Shown: positions 1 through 5,643 of the stretch, piece after piece
How the letters are laid out: every line of letters starts with the position of its first letter
Position numbering within the stretch: position 1 is the first letter of the stretch
NCBI GenBank assembly: GCA_016928755.1
Contig: JAFGKB010000259.1
Location: 1-5,667, forward strand
DNA from: Anaerolineae bacterium
GTDB lineage: Bacteria > Chloroflexota > Anaerolineae > B4-G1 > SLSP01
Length of the DNA stretch: 5,667 nucleotides
Direction of reading: 5' to 3'
Made by a program: the position numbers and the translations under genes
The notes under the pieces: generated by a model
What the model was told of the DNA's origin: nothing
The model's input: the letters and a program-made list of their open reading frames with translations, nothing else
Databases searched by the model: none

Positions 1-601
1 ACAACCGGTGTTCTATCCCTGCTTTCCCTCTCGATACCTTGTACAACACATAATCTACAGCATTCCCACCATAATTTCCGAACATAATTTTCCGCAGCAG
101 TACCTCTATCGCCGCCGCTTTCGTTTCCCCATAAGCTGCGATCAACTCCTGACGTGCTTCCGGCACTGGATTTCCCCGGCTATCGGCCCAGTGCTGTGCA
201 TAAACCAGTGCTACAGCTTCATCCTCCGGATAATTATCCACCGAGCCGGCCAGCAGCGCGTCAACCTCTTCCTGTGTAATCCCTGCTGCCAGTGCCTCTC
301 TGGTGAAATGGTAGGCACAATAACGGCAGGCATTCACCTGGGTCACCGCCAACATCAACCGGTTCTTAAAGGCGTCTGGCAGCAACTCCTCCGCTCTCTT
401 AATCTGGTCCATATTCGTAGCCAGATACTTCATCATCTCCCATAATTGTGCTGTGCTCTCAAAAGTCCGTTTGGGGAAACCGGAGAGGGCCGTCTCTTCC
501 TCGTTAACCGGTGTGCACAGAACTTGCCTTATAAATCCGGCAACCAATCCGCTTGCTAAGCCTAGTATCCACCATTGCCTGGAGTGAGTCTTTTTCTTCA
601 T
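1..601 (-). CDS. AhpD-like / carboxymuconolactone decarboxylase family protein, N-terminally anchored (3' end outside window)
   Basis: I translated the open minus-strand frame by hand: 200 residues are visible from the ATG at 601, and the C-terminus lies beyond base 1. Residues about 10-26 are hydrophobic after a basic start (MKKKTHSR), which suggests a membrane anchor. Residues 80-100 carry the family core, with NACRYCAYH around C92 and C95, preceded by a LAVTQV helix. Members of this fold include AhpD, a CxxC disulfide reductase in peroxide defence, and gamma-carboxymuconolactone decarboxylase. The CxxC pair favours a thiol redox role over decarboxylation, but this is inference. Two oddities: the Glu usually found 12 residues before the first Cys is N80, and the usual His three residues after the CxxC is displaced (H98, F99). 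The start overlaps the stop of the upstream SDR gene (ATGA), with AGGA 7 bases upstream, so the two genes are co-translated in one operon. Family assignment is firm; substrate is unknown. Confidence 0.85.
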   Translation of the reverse strand, partial: MKKKTHSRQWWILGLASGLVAGFIRQVLCTPVNEEETALSGFPKRTFESTAQLWEMMKYLATNMDQIKRAEELLPDAFKNRLMLAVTQVNACRYCAYHFTREALAAGITQEEVDALLAGSVDNYPEDEAVALVYAQHWADSRGNPVPEARQELIAAYGETKAAAIEVLLRKIMFGNYGGNAVDYVLYKVSRGKAGIEHRL

Positions 602-1542
602 AATTTTTCCTGTACTGTTTTCTTCTGCAGCTTACGTTCCCTGCGCCGGCTGGCTAACTTCAAGACCTGGCGGGGAACCAGTGGCGCGACCCAGGCCAGA
701 ATCTGATTGCCGAATCCGGGGACCGACACCACATTACCCTTTAACAAATCCCGTATTGAATGTTCTACCACGCCCTCTGCTGACATCCAGGCAAAATCAG
801 GTAACCATTGAGTATTAACCTGAGCCTGCTCTTGGAACTCAGTCCGCGTAAGACCGGGGCAGAGCGACTGTATTCGTAATCCCGTGCCCTCTAACTCTGG
901 CTGCAATGCTTCGGTAAACACCTTCAAATAGGCTTTACTGGCACTGTAGGTCGCGCTATTGGGTAAAGGATAATACGCACTTAGCGAGGACACATTGATA
1001 ATCGTGCCCCGGCCCCGGCGTAACATCACCGGTAGTGCTGCGCGGGTCAACCGGAGTGTGGCCAGGATGTGAACCGACACCATATCCATCTCTTGTTTGA
1101 CATTACTCGCATCAAAACTTCCCGCTTTTCCGAACCCTGCGTTATTAACAAGTATATCCAGATTTGGACTTTCGGCAATACGTTGCTCTAACCCTGACAG
1201 GTCTTCCGCCTTTGATAAATCCGCTACCAGCACCTCGGCATTAATGCCCGCATTACTCTGCAATGAGTTTGCCAGTGTCCTGAGCCGTGCTTCCCGGCGG
1301 GCCACTAACAACACGTCATAATGTTCACTTGCCAGCCGCCTGGCGTAGGCTGCCCCGATACCACTGGATGCCCCGGTTATCAGCGCGAGCTTGGGCTTAT
1401 CCTTATCTTCAAAAAGTGGTGGTAATTGAGACTGCCGTCGTTGTCGCTCCCATAAATTCAGCCCGATCAATGCTCCCGCTGCCAAACTCAATCCCCACAC
1501 CGCATTTGGCTTGTGCTCTGGAGTCCTGTCCTCCATCTGCAT
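598..1542 (-). CDS. Membrane-anchored short-chain dehydrogenase/reductase (classical SDR, DltE/COG0300-like)
   Basis: NAD(P)-dependent oxidoreductase of 314 residues, longer than the usual 250 because of an N-terminal extension. Residues about 14-31 (AVWGLSLAAGALIGLNLW) look like a membrane anchor, followed by a charged linker. The Rossmann core has the cofactor loop TGASSGIG at 56-63, basic residues after strand 2 (VARRE, about 81-85) suggesting NADPH, NNAG at 133-136, catalytic S186, and YSASK with Y199 and K203. At the position of the tetrad Asn, 28 residues before the Ser, there is H158. The tail is very basic (RRRERKLQKK). I chose the ATG at 1542 because AGGAGG lies 5 bases upstream; the GTG at 1545 would leave only 2 bases, and an ATG at 1536 is also possible. 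The stop overlaps the start of the AhpD-like gene. The subfamily resembles short-chain acyl, steroid or general carbonyl reductases; the substrate cannot be told from the sequence. Confidence 0.92.
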   Translation of the reverse strand: MQMEDRTPEHKPNAVWGLSLAAGALIGLNLWERQRRQSQLPPLFEDKDKPKLALITGASSGIGAAYARRLASEHYDVLLVARREARLRTLANSLQSNAGINAEVLVADLSKAEDLSGLEQRIAESPNLDILVNNAGFGKAGSFDASNVKQEMDMVSVHILATLRLTRAALPVMLRRGRGTIINVSSLSAYYPLPNSATYSASKAYLKVFTEALQPELEGTGLRIQSLCPGLTRTEFQEQAQVNTQWLPDFAWMSAEGVVEHSIRDLLKGNVVSVPGFGNQILAWVAPLVPRQVLKLASRRRERKLQKKTVQEKL

Positions 1543-1547
1543 CACAA

Positions 1548-1553
1548 CCTCCT
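1548..1553 (-). promoter_or_regulatory. Shine-Dalgarno site of the SDR gene
   Basis: AGGAGG on the minus strand. It lies 5 bases before the ATG at 1542 but only 2 bases before the in-frame GTG at 1545, so it argues for the shorter protein. Confidence 0.75.
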
Positions 1554-1579
1554 AAGCTATACCTTGTTTACATCCCTAT

Positions 1580-1608
1580 ATAATACGCCCAGGGACCGCT
1601 AAGTCCCC
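1580..1608 (-). promoter_or_regulatory. Weak candidate promoter of the SDR operon, with an embedded inverted repeat
   Basis: On the minus strand a TATTAT -10 box (1580-1585) lies 17 bases from a poor -35 (GGGGAC, 1603-1608). The spacer and the edge of the -35 contain the inverted repeat GGGAC-6-GTCCC (1592-1607), which could be a repressor site or just chance. It sits about 38 bases upstream of the start codon. The poor -35 keeps confidence low. Confidence 0.3.
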
Positions 1609-1656
1609 CAATCAGCCCATAAATAGTATACTCCAATCTCATCCCATAGCCTAATT

Positions 1657-1684
1657 TTGACCATCTTTTGATTCGTTGTAGTAT
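1657..1684 (+). promoter_or_regulatory. Predicted sigma-70-type promoter of fumC
   Basis: TTGACC (1657-1662) and TAGTAT (1679-1684) are separated by 16 bases. Transcription would begin near 1691, giving a leader of about 43 bases. The SD site AAGGAG (1723-1728) sits 5 bases before the fumC ATG. Confidence 0.5.
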
Positions 1685-1690
1685 TAATCC

Positions 1691-1701
1691 ATAGTGACTA
1701 T
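1691..1701. promoter_or_regulatory. Dyad at the predicted fumC transcription start (possible operator)
   Basis: ATAGT-G-ACTAT is a perfect 5-base dyad around one central base, placed at the predicted +1 of fumC. A repressor bound there would block transcription. Short AT-rich dyads arise by chance often, so this is only a candidate. Confidence 0.22.
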
Positions 1702-1733
1702 CAATAGATATCCAATTTGATTAAGGAGCTTTT

Positions 1734-3125
1734 ATGCGTCTTGAACATGACTCACTGGGTGAGATTGCAGTGCCCCAGGATGCACTCTGGGGAGCGCAAA
1801 CCCAACGCGCCATAGAAAATTTCCCTATTTCCGGTCAGCGCTTTGGCCGGCAGTTTATCCTGGCCCTGGGCTGGGTCAAATACGCCGCGGCCCAGGCTAA
1901 TATGGACTTAGGCTATCTTGACGCCGCGCTTGGCACGGCTATCTTGCAGGCCAGCCAAGAGGTGATTGCGGGTCAGTGGGATGACCAATTCCCGGTAGAT
2001 ATTTTTCAGACCGGTTCGGGCACTTCCACCAATATGAACGCTAATGAAGTCATCGCTAACCGGGCAATCCAGATATTAGGGGGGGAAATCGGCACCAAGA
2101 CCCCTGTACATCCCAATGACCATGTCAATATGAGCCAATCCAGTAATGACATTATCCCTTCGGCCATTCATATAGCCGTTACGCTCTCCTTGCGGGACCT
2201 GCTCGTTCCTTCTTTGCACCACTTGTACCTTAAGCTACAGGAAAAAGCGGTGTCTTTTGATACTATTGTCAAGACCGGGCGCACCCATCTCCAGGATGCT
2301 ACGCCTATCCGCCTGGGACAGGTCTTCGGCGGCTACGCCACCCAAGTGCAAAAAAGTATCCAACGGGCCGAACAGGCTATCCTTGCCTTGCGCGAATTAC
2401 CTCTTGGGGGGACGGCGGTAGGAACCGGCCTAAACTGCCCTTCGGGCTTTGTGGATCGGGTACTGTCGCTTCTTAATGCCGGCATAGGGACAGATTTCCT
2501 CGAAGCTGTGGACCATATTGAGGCTAATGCAGCCCGGGATGCCTTGGTGGAAGTCTCCGGTATTCTAAAGACTATAGCTATTAGCCTTCATAAAATCGCC
2601 AACGACATTCGTTGGTTGGGTTCCGGCCCGCGCAATGGGTTAGGGGAGTTGTGTTTACCGCCTGTGCAACCGGGGTCGTCCATTATGCCCGGTAAAGTCA
2701 ATCCGGTGCTGGCCGAGGCATTGATTATGGCTTGCGCCCAGGTTGTAGGGTATGACACCGCTGTTACCCTGGGTGGGCTAGGGGGTAATTTTGAGCTTAA
2801 CACTATGTTACCGTTGCTGGCCCATAATTTGCTTCACGCTATAATCCTTTTGGGCAATGCAGCCCAGGCTTTTACAGACCGTTGCGTTGCCGGTTTAAGT
2901 GCTAACACTGCTGTCTGCCGGGAAAATGTCGCCCGCAATCTGACCTTGGCCACGGCTTTGGTCCCTGTTATCGGCTATGACCGGGCTGCCAAGATCAGCC
3001 AGACTGCATACCAGACCGGGCGCACTATCCGTGAGGTCGCGTTAGAACAAAATGTGCTCACCGAGGCAGAACTTGACCGCCTGTTAGATGGGTATCAAAT
3101 GACGCTCAGTCACCATCAGGAGTAG
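1734..3125 (+). CDS. fumC: Fumarate hydratase, class II (fumarase C)
   Basis: Catalyses the reversible hydration of fumarate to L-malate in the cytosolic TCA cycle, or its reductive branch; class II enzymes are iron-free homotetramers. At 463 residues it is full length (E. coli FumC has 467). The active-site segments are all present: GSGTSTNMNANE (94-105), VHPNDHVNMSQSSND (125-139), GRTHLQDATP (182-191), TGLN (231-234) and the superfamily signature GSSIMPGKVNP (314-324). H185 and S315 are 130 residues apart, as are the E. coli catalytic pair H188/S318; K321 is conserved. THLQD rather than the TQLQD of aspartase supports fumarase over aspartate ammonia-lyase. The start is fixed by AAGGAG 5 bases upstream and homology from residue 1. 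The gene diverges from the SDR operon and ends before a hairpin, so it looks monocistronic. A run of seven G (2079-2085) lies in frame without breaking it. Expression outside of E. coli-type regulation cannot be judged. Confidence 0.97.
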   Translation: MRLEHDSLGEIAVPQDALWGAQTQRAIENFPISGQRFGRQFILALGWVKYAAAQANMDLGYLDAALGTAILQASQEVIAGQWDDQFPVDIFQTGSGTSTNMNANEVIANRAIQILGGEIGTKTPVHPNDHVNMSQSSNDIIPSAIHIAVTLSLRDLLVPSLHHLYLKLQEKAVSFDTIVKTGRTHLQDATPIRLGQVFGGYATQVQKSIQRAEQAILALRELPLGGTAVGTGLNCPSGFVDRVLSLLNAGIGTDFLEAVDHIEANAARDALVEVSGILKTIAISLHKIANDIRWLGSGPRNGLGELCLPPVQPGSSIMPGKVNPVLAEALIMACAQVVGYDTAVTLGGLGGNFELNTMLPLLAHNLLHAIILLGNAAQAFTDRCVAGLSANTAVCRENVARNLTLATALVPVIGYDRAAKISQTAYQTGRTIREVALEQNVLTEAELDRLLDGYQMTLSHHQE

Positions 3126-3176
3126 CGTGCCAAACATGTTGCGAGTTCAGAAGAGTATAACTTCCCGTGTTGTTGC

Positions 3177-3205
3177 GCTAAGCCCCCGTCCTCGGGGGCG
3201 TTGGC
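3177..3205 (+). terminator. GC-rich hairpin after fumC
   Basis: GCCCCCG (3182-3188) pairs with CGGGGGC (3193-3199) around a TCCT loop. The stem extends by five more pairs (3177-3181 with 3201-3205, one G-T) if G3200 is bulged. A T-rich stretch (3215-3219) comes only about 10 bases later, so it is not a textbook intrinsic terminator. It may be a weak terminator, or a 3'-end stabiliser that lets some transcription reach the DUF427 gene. Confidence 0.6.
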
Positions 3206-3247
3206 AAGAAATTATTTTTATACCGTGATAAATAAGGAGTGTAAACA

Positions 3248-3526
3248 ATGAAAGCTATATGGAATAATGCTATATTGGCCGAAAGTGAAGATACCATTGT
3301 AGTTGAAGGGAACCACTATTTCCCGGTGAATTCTATCAACCGTGAGTATTTTCGAGATAGCGATATGCAATCCACCTGTCCCTGGAAAGGCCGTGCCAGT
3401 TATTATGATATAGTCGTAGCCGGTAAGACCAACAGGGCCGCCGCCTGGTATTACCCAGAGCCTAAAGAAGCCGCCAAACATATAAAAGACTATATAGCCT
3501 TCTGGAAAGGCATCCGTGTTGAGTAA
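3248..3526 (+). CDS. DUF427 family protein
   Basis: A 92-residue protein that spans a single DUF427 domain from end to end. Visible family hallmarks are VVEGNHYFP (18-26), the STCPWKG block (42-48) with C44, W46 and K47, SYYDIVV (51-57), AAWYYPEP (65-72) and a C-terminal helix ending IAFWKGIRV. This is a small beta-rich fold found widely in bacteria and fungi; no biochemical function is established to my knowledge, although an older Pfam name links it to nucleotidyltransferases without clear proof. No signal peptide or membrane segment is seen, so it should be cytosolic. The start is supported by AAGGAG (3234-3239) 8 bases upstream. No convincing promoter lies in the 122 bases after fumC, so it may depend partly on readthrough from that gene. 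It is convergent with the coiled-coil gene downstream. Confidence 0.93.
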   Translation: MKAIWNNAILAESEDTIVVEGNHYFPVNSINREYFRDSDMQSTCPWKGRASYYDIVVAGKTNRAAAWYYPEPKEAAKHIKDYIAFWKGIRVE

Positions 3527-3532
3527 CTACTA

Positions 3533-3580
3533 AAGCAGGTTACGCACCTGCTTGGATTGGTCCAATCTCGCGGATTTTTT
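3533..3580 (+). terminator. Hairpin and T-tract terminator between convergent genes
   Basis: AAGCAGGT (3533-3540) pairs with ACCTGCTT (3546-3553) around TACGC. A second small stem, TTGGA/TCCAA (3552-3556 with 3561-3565), follows, then a T6 run at 3575-3580. It stops plus-strand transcripts from the DUF427 gene. On the minus strand the large stem lacks a following T run, so it is less convincing for the coiled-coil gene. Confidence 0.6.
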
Positions 3581-5153
3581 AATCCATTAACGCCTTATAC
3601 ACCTCAACACACTGCGTCGCGCACATATTTATCTCGTTTTCAACCTCTTGTTGCTTCCACAACTCTAATGCCATTACCAACGCGCTCAGTCGCACATAAT
3701 GCCGGTGCTCCATTTCCAAAGCACTCTCCCCATCTCCGTTGCGCGCTCTGTAAAAATCATACGTTAACTCCAAACTTAACGCCAGTTCCCGGTTAACAAC
3801 TCGCGCGATATGCATTTCCTTTAACTCTGCTCCATTATCTGCCGGTGACTCTTTGCCATTCCTTATGCTCTCATTCAGCATGAGGGCTAACGCGACCATC
3901 TCCCGCAGCCTCGTTGTCTTGCTCAACACATAGTCCAACTCGTGTTCAAAACCCTCTATATAGCCCATTATTGCGCCCGGAGAGGCCGGGAGACGCTCGT
4001 GCATAAACCCCGTTAACTTTTCCGCTTCAGTTTTGCATGTCCATAGTACCTGCTCTAAGTCTAAGACCTGCCGTCTCTCCCCTGCAAAATAGTCCTTAAT
4101 GTGGTAGTCCAACTGACGCGCAATCCGGTGCGCGTTATCCAGTCCCGTTACCAGATCAGTCAGACACTCGCGTAAAGCGGCCGCTTGTTCCAGTGCTCTG
4201 CGTTTTTGGGTTGCGTGTACCTTGCGTAAATCCCGGAGAGTTGCTAACCTGGCGCGGTAGGGGGCTGTATGCTCCTCAATAAACTCATCATCTGCGTTCT
4301 CTTGGTGTTGTTGCCGGAGTGCGTTGAGCTTGATAACCTCTGCCTCAAAATGCCTAATCTCATCATCAACCTGCTGGCCCCGCTCTTCGTACACCGTGTT
4401 AATCTCTTCCCGTAACCCCGTTAAACGTTCAATCTCTTCACGATATTCCCGACGCCAGTTATCGGCATCATATTCGCCCATATACCGCCATAGTTTGCGT
4501 ATTTCTCGTTTGTATTCTCCGATAGCCGCATCAATTTGCCGCCATGCATCGTCACGTTGGTATTTAAGGTATCTGCGGTGACCTCTTGCTTTAGCAATCT
4601 TTTCCTTGTAATCGGCGATAGCATAGTTAATATGGTCATAGATACGTTTCTTCTCAGGTTGGCTGCGTTTCTGTTGTTGGATACACTGCTTTTTTATTTC
4701 GGCGATAATGAACTCCAGCCGTTCAATAGCCTTATCAATACCGGTGCATTCCTGTCCATATGCGTAGGCCAACTCTTCATAACGTTCCCAGACAATCCTG
4801 AACGCTTGCTTAATCTGCTGTGCTTTGGTCTGGGTCGTTGCGAGTACAAAACGCGCTTGGCTCAATAATGTCCACGCCTGCTCGCCTGAAAAATCGAAAT
4901 CCTCAACTTTTTCCTGGAGCTTCTCCACCGGTAAGAGCCGGGGATAACGCCAGAATAAAGAGCCTACATCATAAGATTTCGGAAATACCACATCGTCCAA
5001 TATAGTTTTTTGAACCCTTTGCTGTTTGTCGTTCATAGTGACCTTGCAAACTCCAACAGTATGAGATAACACTTGTCTTAAAATAACCTGAGTGTACACC
5101 GTTTCCCCAAAAACAGCAAAATTTACCTTACGTTTCATAGCTTCATACCTCAT
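3579..5153 (-). CDS. Unrecognised 524-residue helical coiled-coil protein
   Basis: I do not recognise a family. The first 60 or so residues look mixed or beta-like (KVNFAVFGETVYTQVILR, then KVTMNDKQQ), followed by FPKSYDVGSLFWRYPRLLP (57-75). From about residue 92 to 385 the protein is almost entirely charged helix, rich in E, R, K and Q with regularly spaced I, L, Y and W, as in coiled coils. Within it an I-[DN]-x-A-I motif recurs at 139, 175 and 207. A further helical C-terminal part (about 395-524) is broken by a polar loop at 430-442 (NGKESPADN). There are seven scattered Cys and no CxxC, and no signal peptide, membrane helix, Walker A or nuclease motif was seen. A cytosolic structural or scaffold role is the most that can be inferred. 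ATG 5153 has AAGGTG 7 bases upstream; ATG 5138 (residue 6), with GAGGT before it, is a fair alternative. It diverges from the CBM48-like gene with overlapping promoters. Long uninterrupted length and good start sites make it a real gene. Confidence 0.85.
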   Translation of the reverse strand: MRYEAMKRKVNFAVFGETVYTQVILRQVLSHTVGVCKVTMNDKQQRVQKTILDDVVFPKSYDVGSLFWRYPRLLPVEKLQEKVEDFDFSGEQAWTLLSQARFVLATTQTKAQQIKQAFRIVWERYEELAYAYGQECTGIDKAIERLEFIIAEIKKQCIQQQKRSQPEKKRIYDHINYAIADYKEKIAKARGHRRYLKYQRDDAWRQIDAAIGEYKREIRKLWRYMGEYDADNWRREYREEIERLTGLREEINTVYEERGQQVDDEIRHFEAEVIKLNALRQQHQENADDEFIEEHTAPYRARLATLRDLRKVHATQKRRALEQAAALRECLTDLVTGLDNAHRIARQLDYHIKDYFAGERRQVLDLEQVLWTCKTEAEKLTGFMHERLPASPGAIMGYIEGFEHELDYVLSKTTRLREMVALALMLNESIRNGKESPADNGAELKEMHIARVVNRELALSLELTYDFYRARNGDGESALEMEHRHYVRLSALVMALELWKQQEVENEINMCATQCVEVYKALMD

Positions 5154-5169
5154 ATTTCACACCTTGCTT

Positions 5170-5196
5170 TTGCCTATTCTCAAAATGTGGTATAGT
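5170..5196 (+). promoter_or_regulatory. Predicted extended -10 promoter of the CBM48-like gene
   Basis: TGG-TATAGT (5188-5196) matches an extended -10 element. A -35-like TTGCCT (5170-5175) lies 15 bases away. The start of transcription would fall near 5203, leaving a leader of about 100 bases before the ATG at 5306. Confidence 0.5.
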
Positions 5197-5219
5197 ATGC
5201 AATGTTTGGGTGCTGGCAG
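5192..5219 (-). promoter_or_regulatory. Predicted promoter of the coiled-coil gene, overlapping the opposite promoter
   Basis: On the minus strand CTGCCA (5214-5219) and TACTAT (5192-5197) are 16 bases apart. The -10 box covers nearly the same bases as the plus-strand TATAGT, so polymerase could occupy only one at a time. The leader to ATG 5153 would be about 30 bases. Confidence 0.4.
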
Positions 5220-5303
5220 TTATCCTGGGGAGTGGTAACTTGCATCGCCCTATTGATTGTAGGTTTGTTAATTGAGGAAAGTGATTTTTTTGGAGGGTAC
5301 TAA
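5202..5303 (+). other. Candidate micro-ORF for a 33-residue membrane-type peptide in the leader
   Basis: ATG 5202 to TAA 5301-5303 is open for 33 codons. The peptide begins MFGCWQLS, continues with the hydrophobic run WGVVTCIALLIVGLLI (9-24) and ends acidic then aromatic (EESDFFGGY). It stops 2 bases before the CBM48-like start, and its last codons contain that gene's GGAGG site, an arrangement that would allow translational coupling. Against it: no SD precedes the ATG, which coincides with the predicted transcription start, so it would need leaderless initiation or an earlier promoter. It may be chance. Confidence 0.2.
5208..5250 (+). promoter_or_regulatory. Long hairpin in the leader of the CBM48-like gene
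   Basis: The outer stem pairs GGGTG (5208-5212) with CGCCC (5246-5250, one G-T). After an irregular internal loop with G5216-C5243 and C5217-G5242, AGTTA-CC (5218-5225, T5223 bulged) pairs with GGTAACT (5234-5240), leaving an 8-base loop TGGGGAGT. It is near the 5' end of the predicted mRNA, so a role in RNA stability or control is possible. I do not recognise a riboswitch class. Confidence 0.4.
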
Positions 5304-5305
5304 TT

Positions 5306-5602
5306 ATGATTAAACGTAGATCAGTTAAGGGAACCAATCAGGTTAAGATTTCTTTTGTGTTACCGGAAGACCATCCCAATCTTCCCGCAACAGTCGTTGG
5401 GGATTTCAACGGTTGGGATAATGAAGCAACTCCCCTTCAGAAGCGGAGCAATAAGACTTATAGCGCTGTTGTTACTTTGGAGAAGGACCGTCGTTATCTC
5501 TTCCGTTATCGTGCTGAAGACGGTAGCTGGTTCAATGAGGAAGATTCTGACGCCTTTGAGCCTAATGATTTCAGCAGTGAAAACTGCGTATTGTTAACGT
5601 AG
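5306..5602 (+). CDS. Stand-alone CBM48-like / isoamylase early-set glycan-binding domain protein
   Basis: A 98-residue protein consisting of one immunoglobulin-like early-set domain of the CBM48/AMPK-beta glycogen-binding type. The core is ISFVLPED (15-22), the signature VVGDFNGWD (30-38) with W37, then a strand with YSAVVTLEKDRRYLFRYRAEDGSWFNEEDSDAFEPNDF (split across 52-89), typical of the second half of the domain with W75 and N77. In larger enzymes (branching and debranching enzymes) this domain sits before the catalytic barrel; here no catalytic domain follows, so the protein can at most bind an alpha-glucan or act as a regulatory partner. The N-terminus is basic and no signal peptide is present, pointing to a cytosolic location. 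GGAGG (5292-5296) lies 9 bases before the ATG. The gene has its own promoter and terminator and diverges from the coiled-coil gene. Glucan binding is inferred from the family, not shown. Confidence 0.92.
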   Translation: MIKRRSVKGTNQVKISFVLPEDHPNLPATVVGDFNGWDNEATPLQKRSNKTYSAVVTLEKDRRYLFRYRAEDGSWFNEEDSDAFEPNDFSSENCVLLT

Positions 5603-5615
5603 TAACCTGTCATAT

Positions 5616-5643
5616 GCCCCCCAGAAAAATGGGGGGCTTTTTT
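5616..5643 (+). terminator. Intrinsic terminator of the CBM48-like gene
   Basis: GCCCCCCA (5616-5623) pairs perfectly with TGGGGGGC (5630-5637) around GAAAAA, followed directly by T6 (5638-5643). It lies 13 bases after the stop codon and is a textbook Rho-independent terminator. Confidence 0.95.

Noticed and set aside
8..445. Plus-strand 145-codon open frame
   Set aside because: It is antisense to the AhpD-like gene, whose minus frame holds the CxxC motif and a proper start; the plus product is Cys/Pro/His-rich and resembles nothing.
2079..2085. Run of seven G inside fumC (possible phase variation or sequencing slip)
   Set aside because: The frame and the fumarase alignment continue normally on both sides, and a housekeeping enzyme is an unlikely phase-variable gene.
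3133..3140. AACATGTT palindrome after fumC
   Set aside because: An 8-base palindrome is expected by chance, and it is not placed near a recognisable promoter.
3136..3228. 30-codon frame between fumC and the DUF427 gene
   Set aside because: No SD at a useful distance, and it reads straight through the GC-rich hairpin; the Arg/Pro-rich product is an effect of the stem.
4324..4868. Overlapping plus-strand open frames inside the coiled-coil gene
   Set aside because: Antisense shadows: low-complexity Ser/Arg-rich products without SD sites, opposite a long continuous minus-strand gene.
5190..5201. CATACTA on the minus strand as a sporulation sigma-G -10 box
   Set aside because: No matching -35 at the right distance and no sporulation gene in the window; the general promoter reading is simpler.
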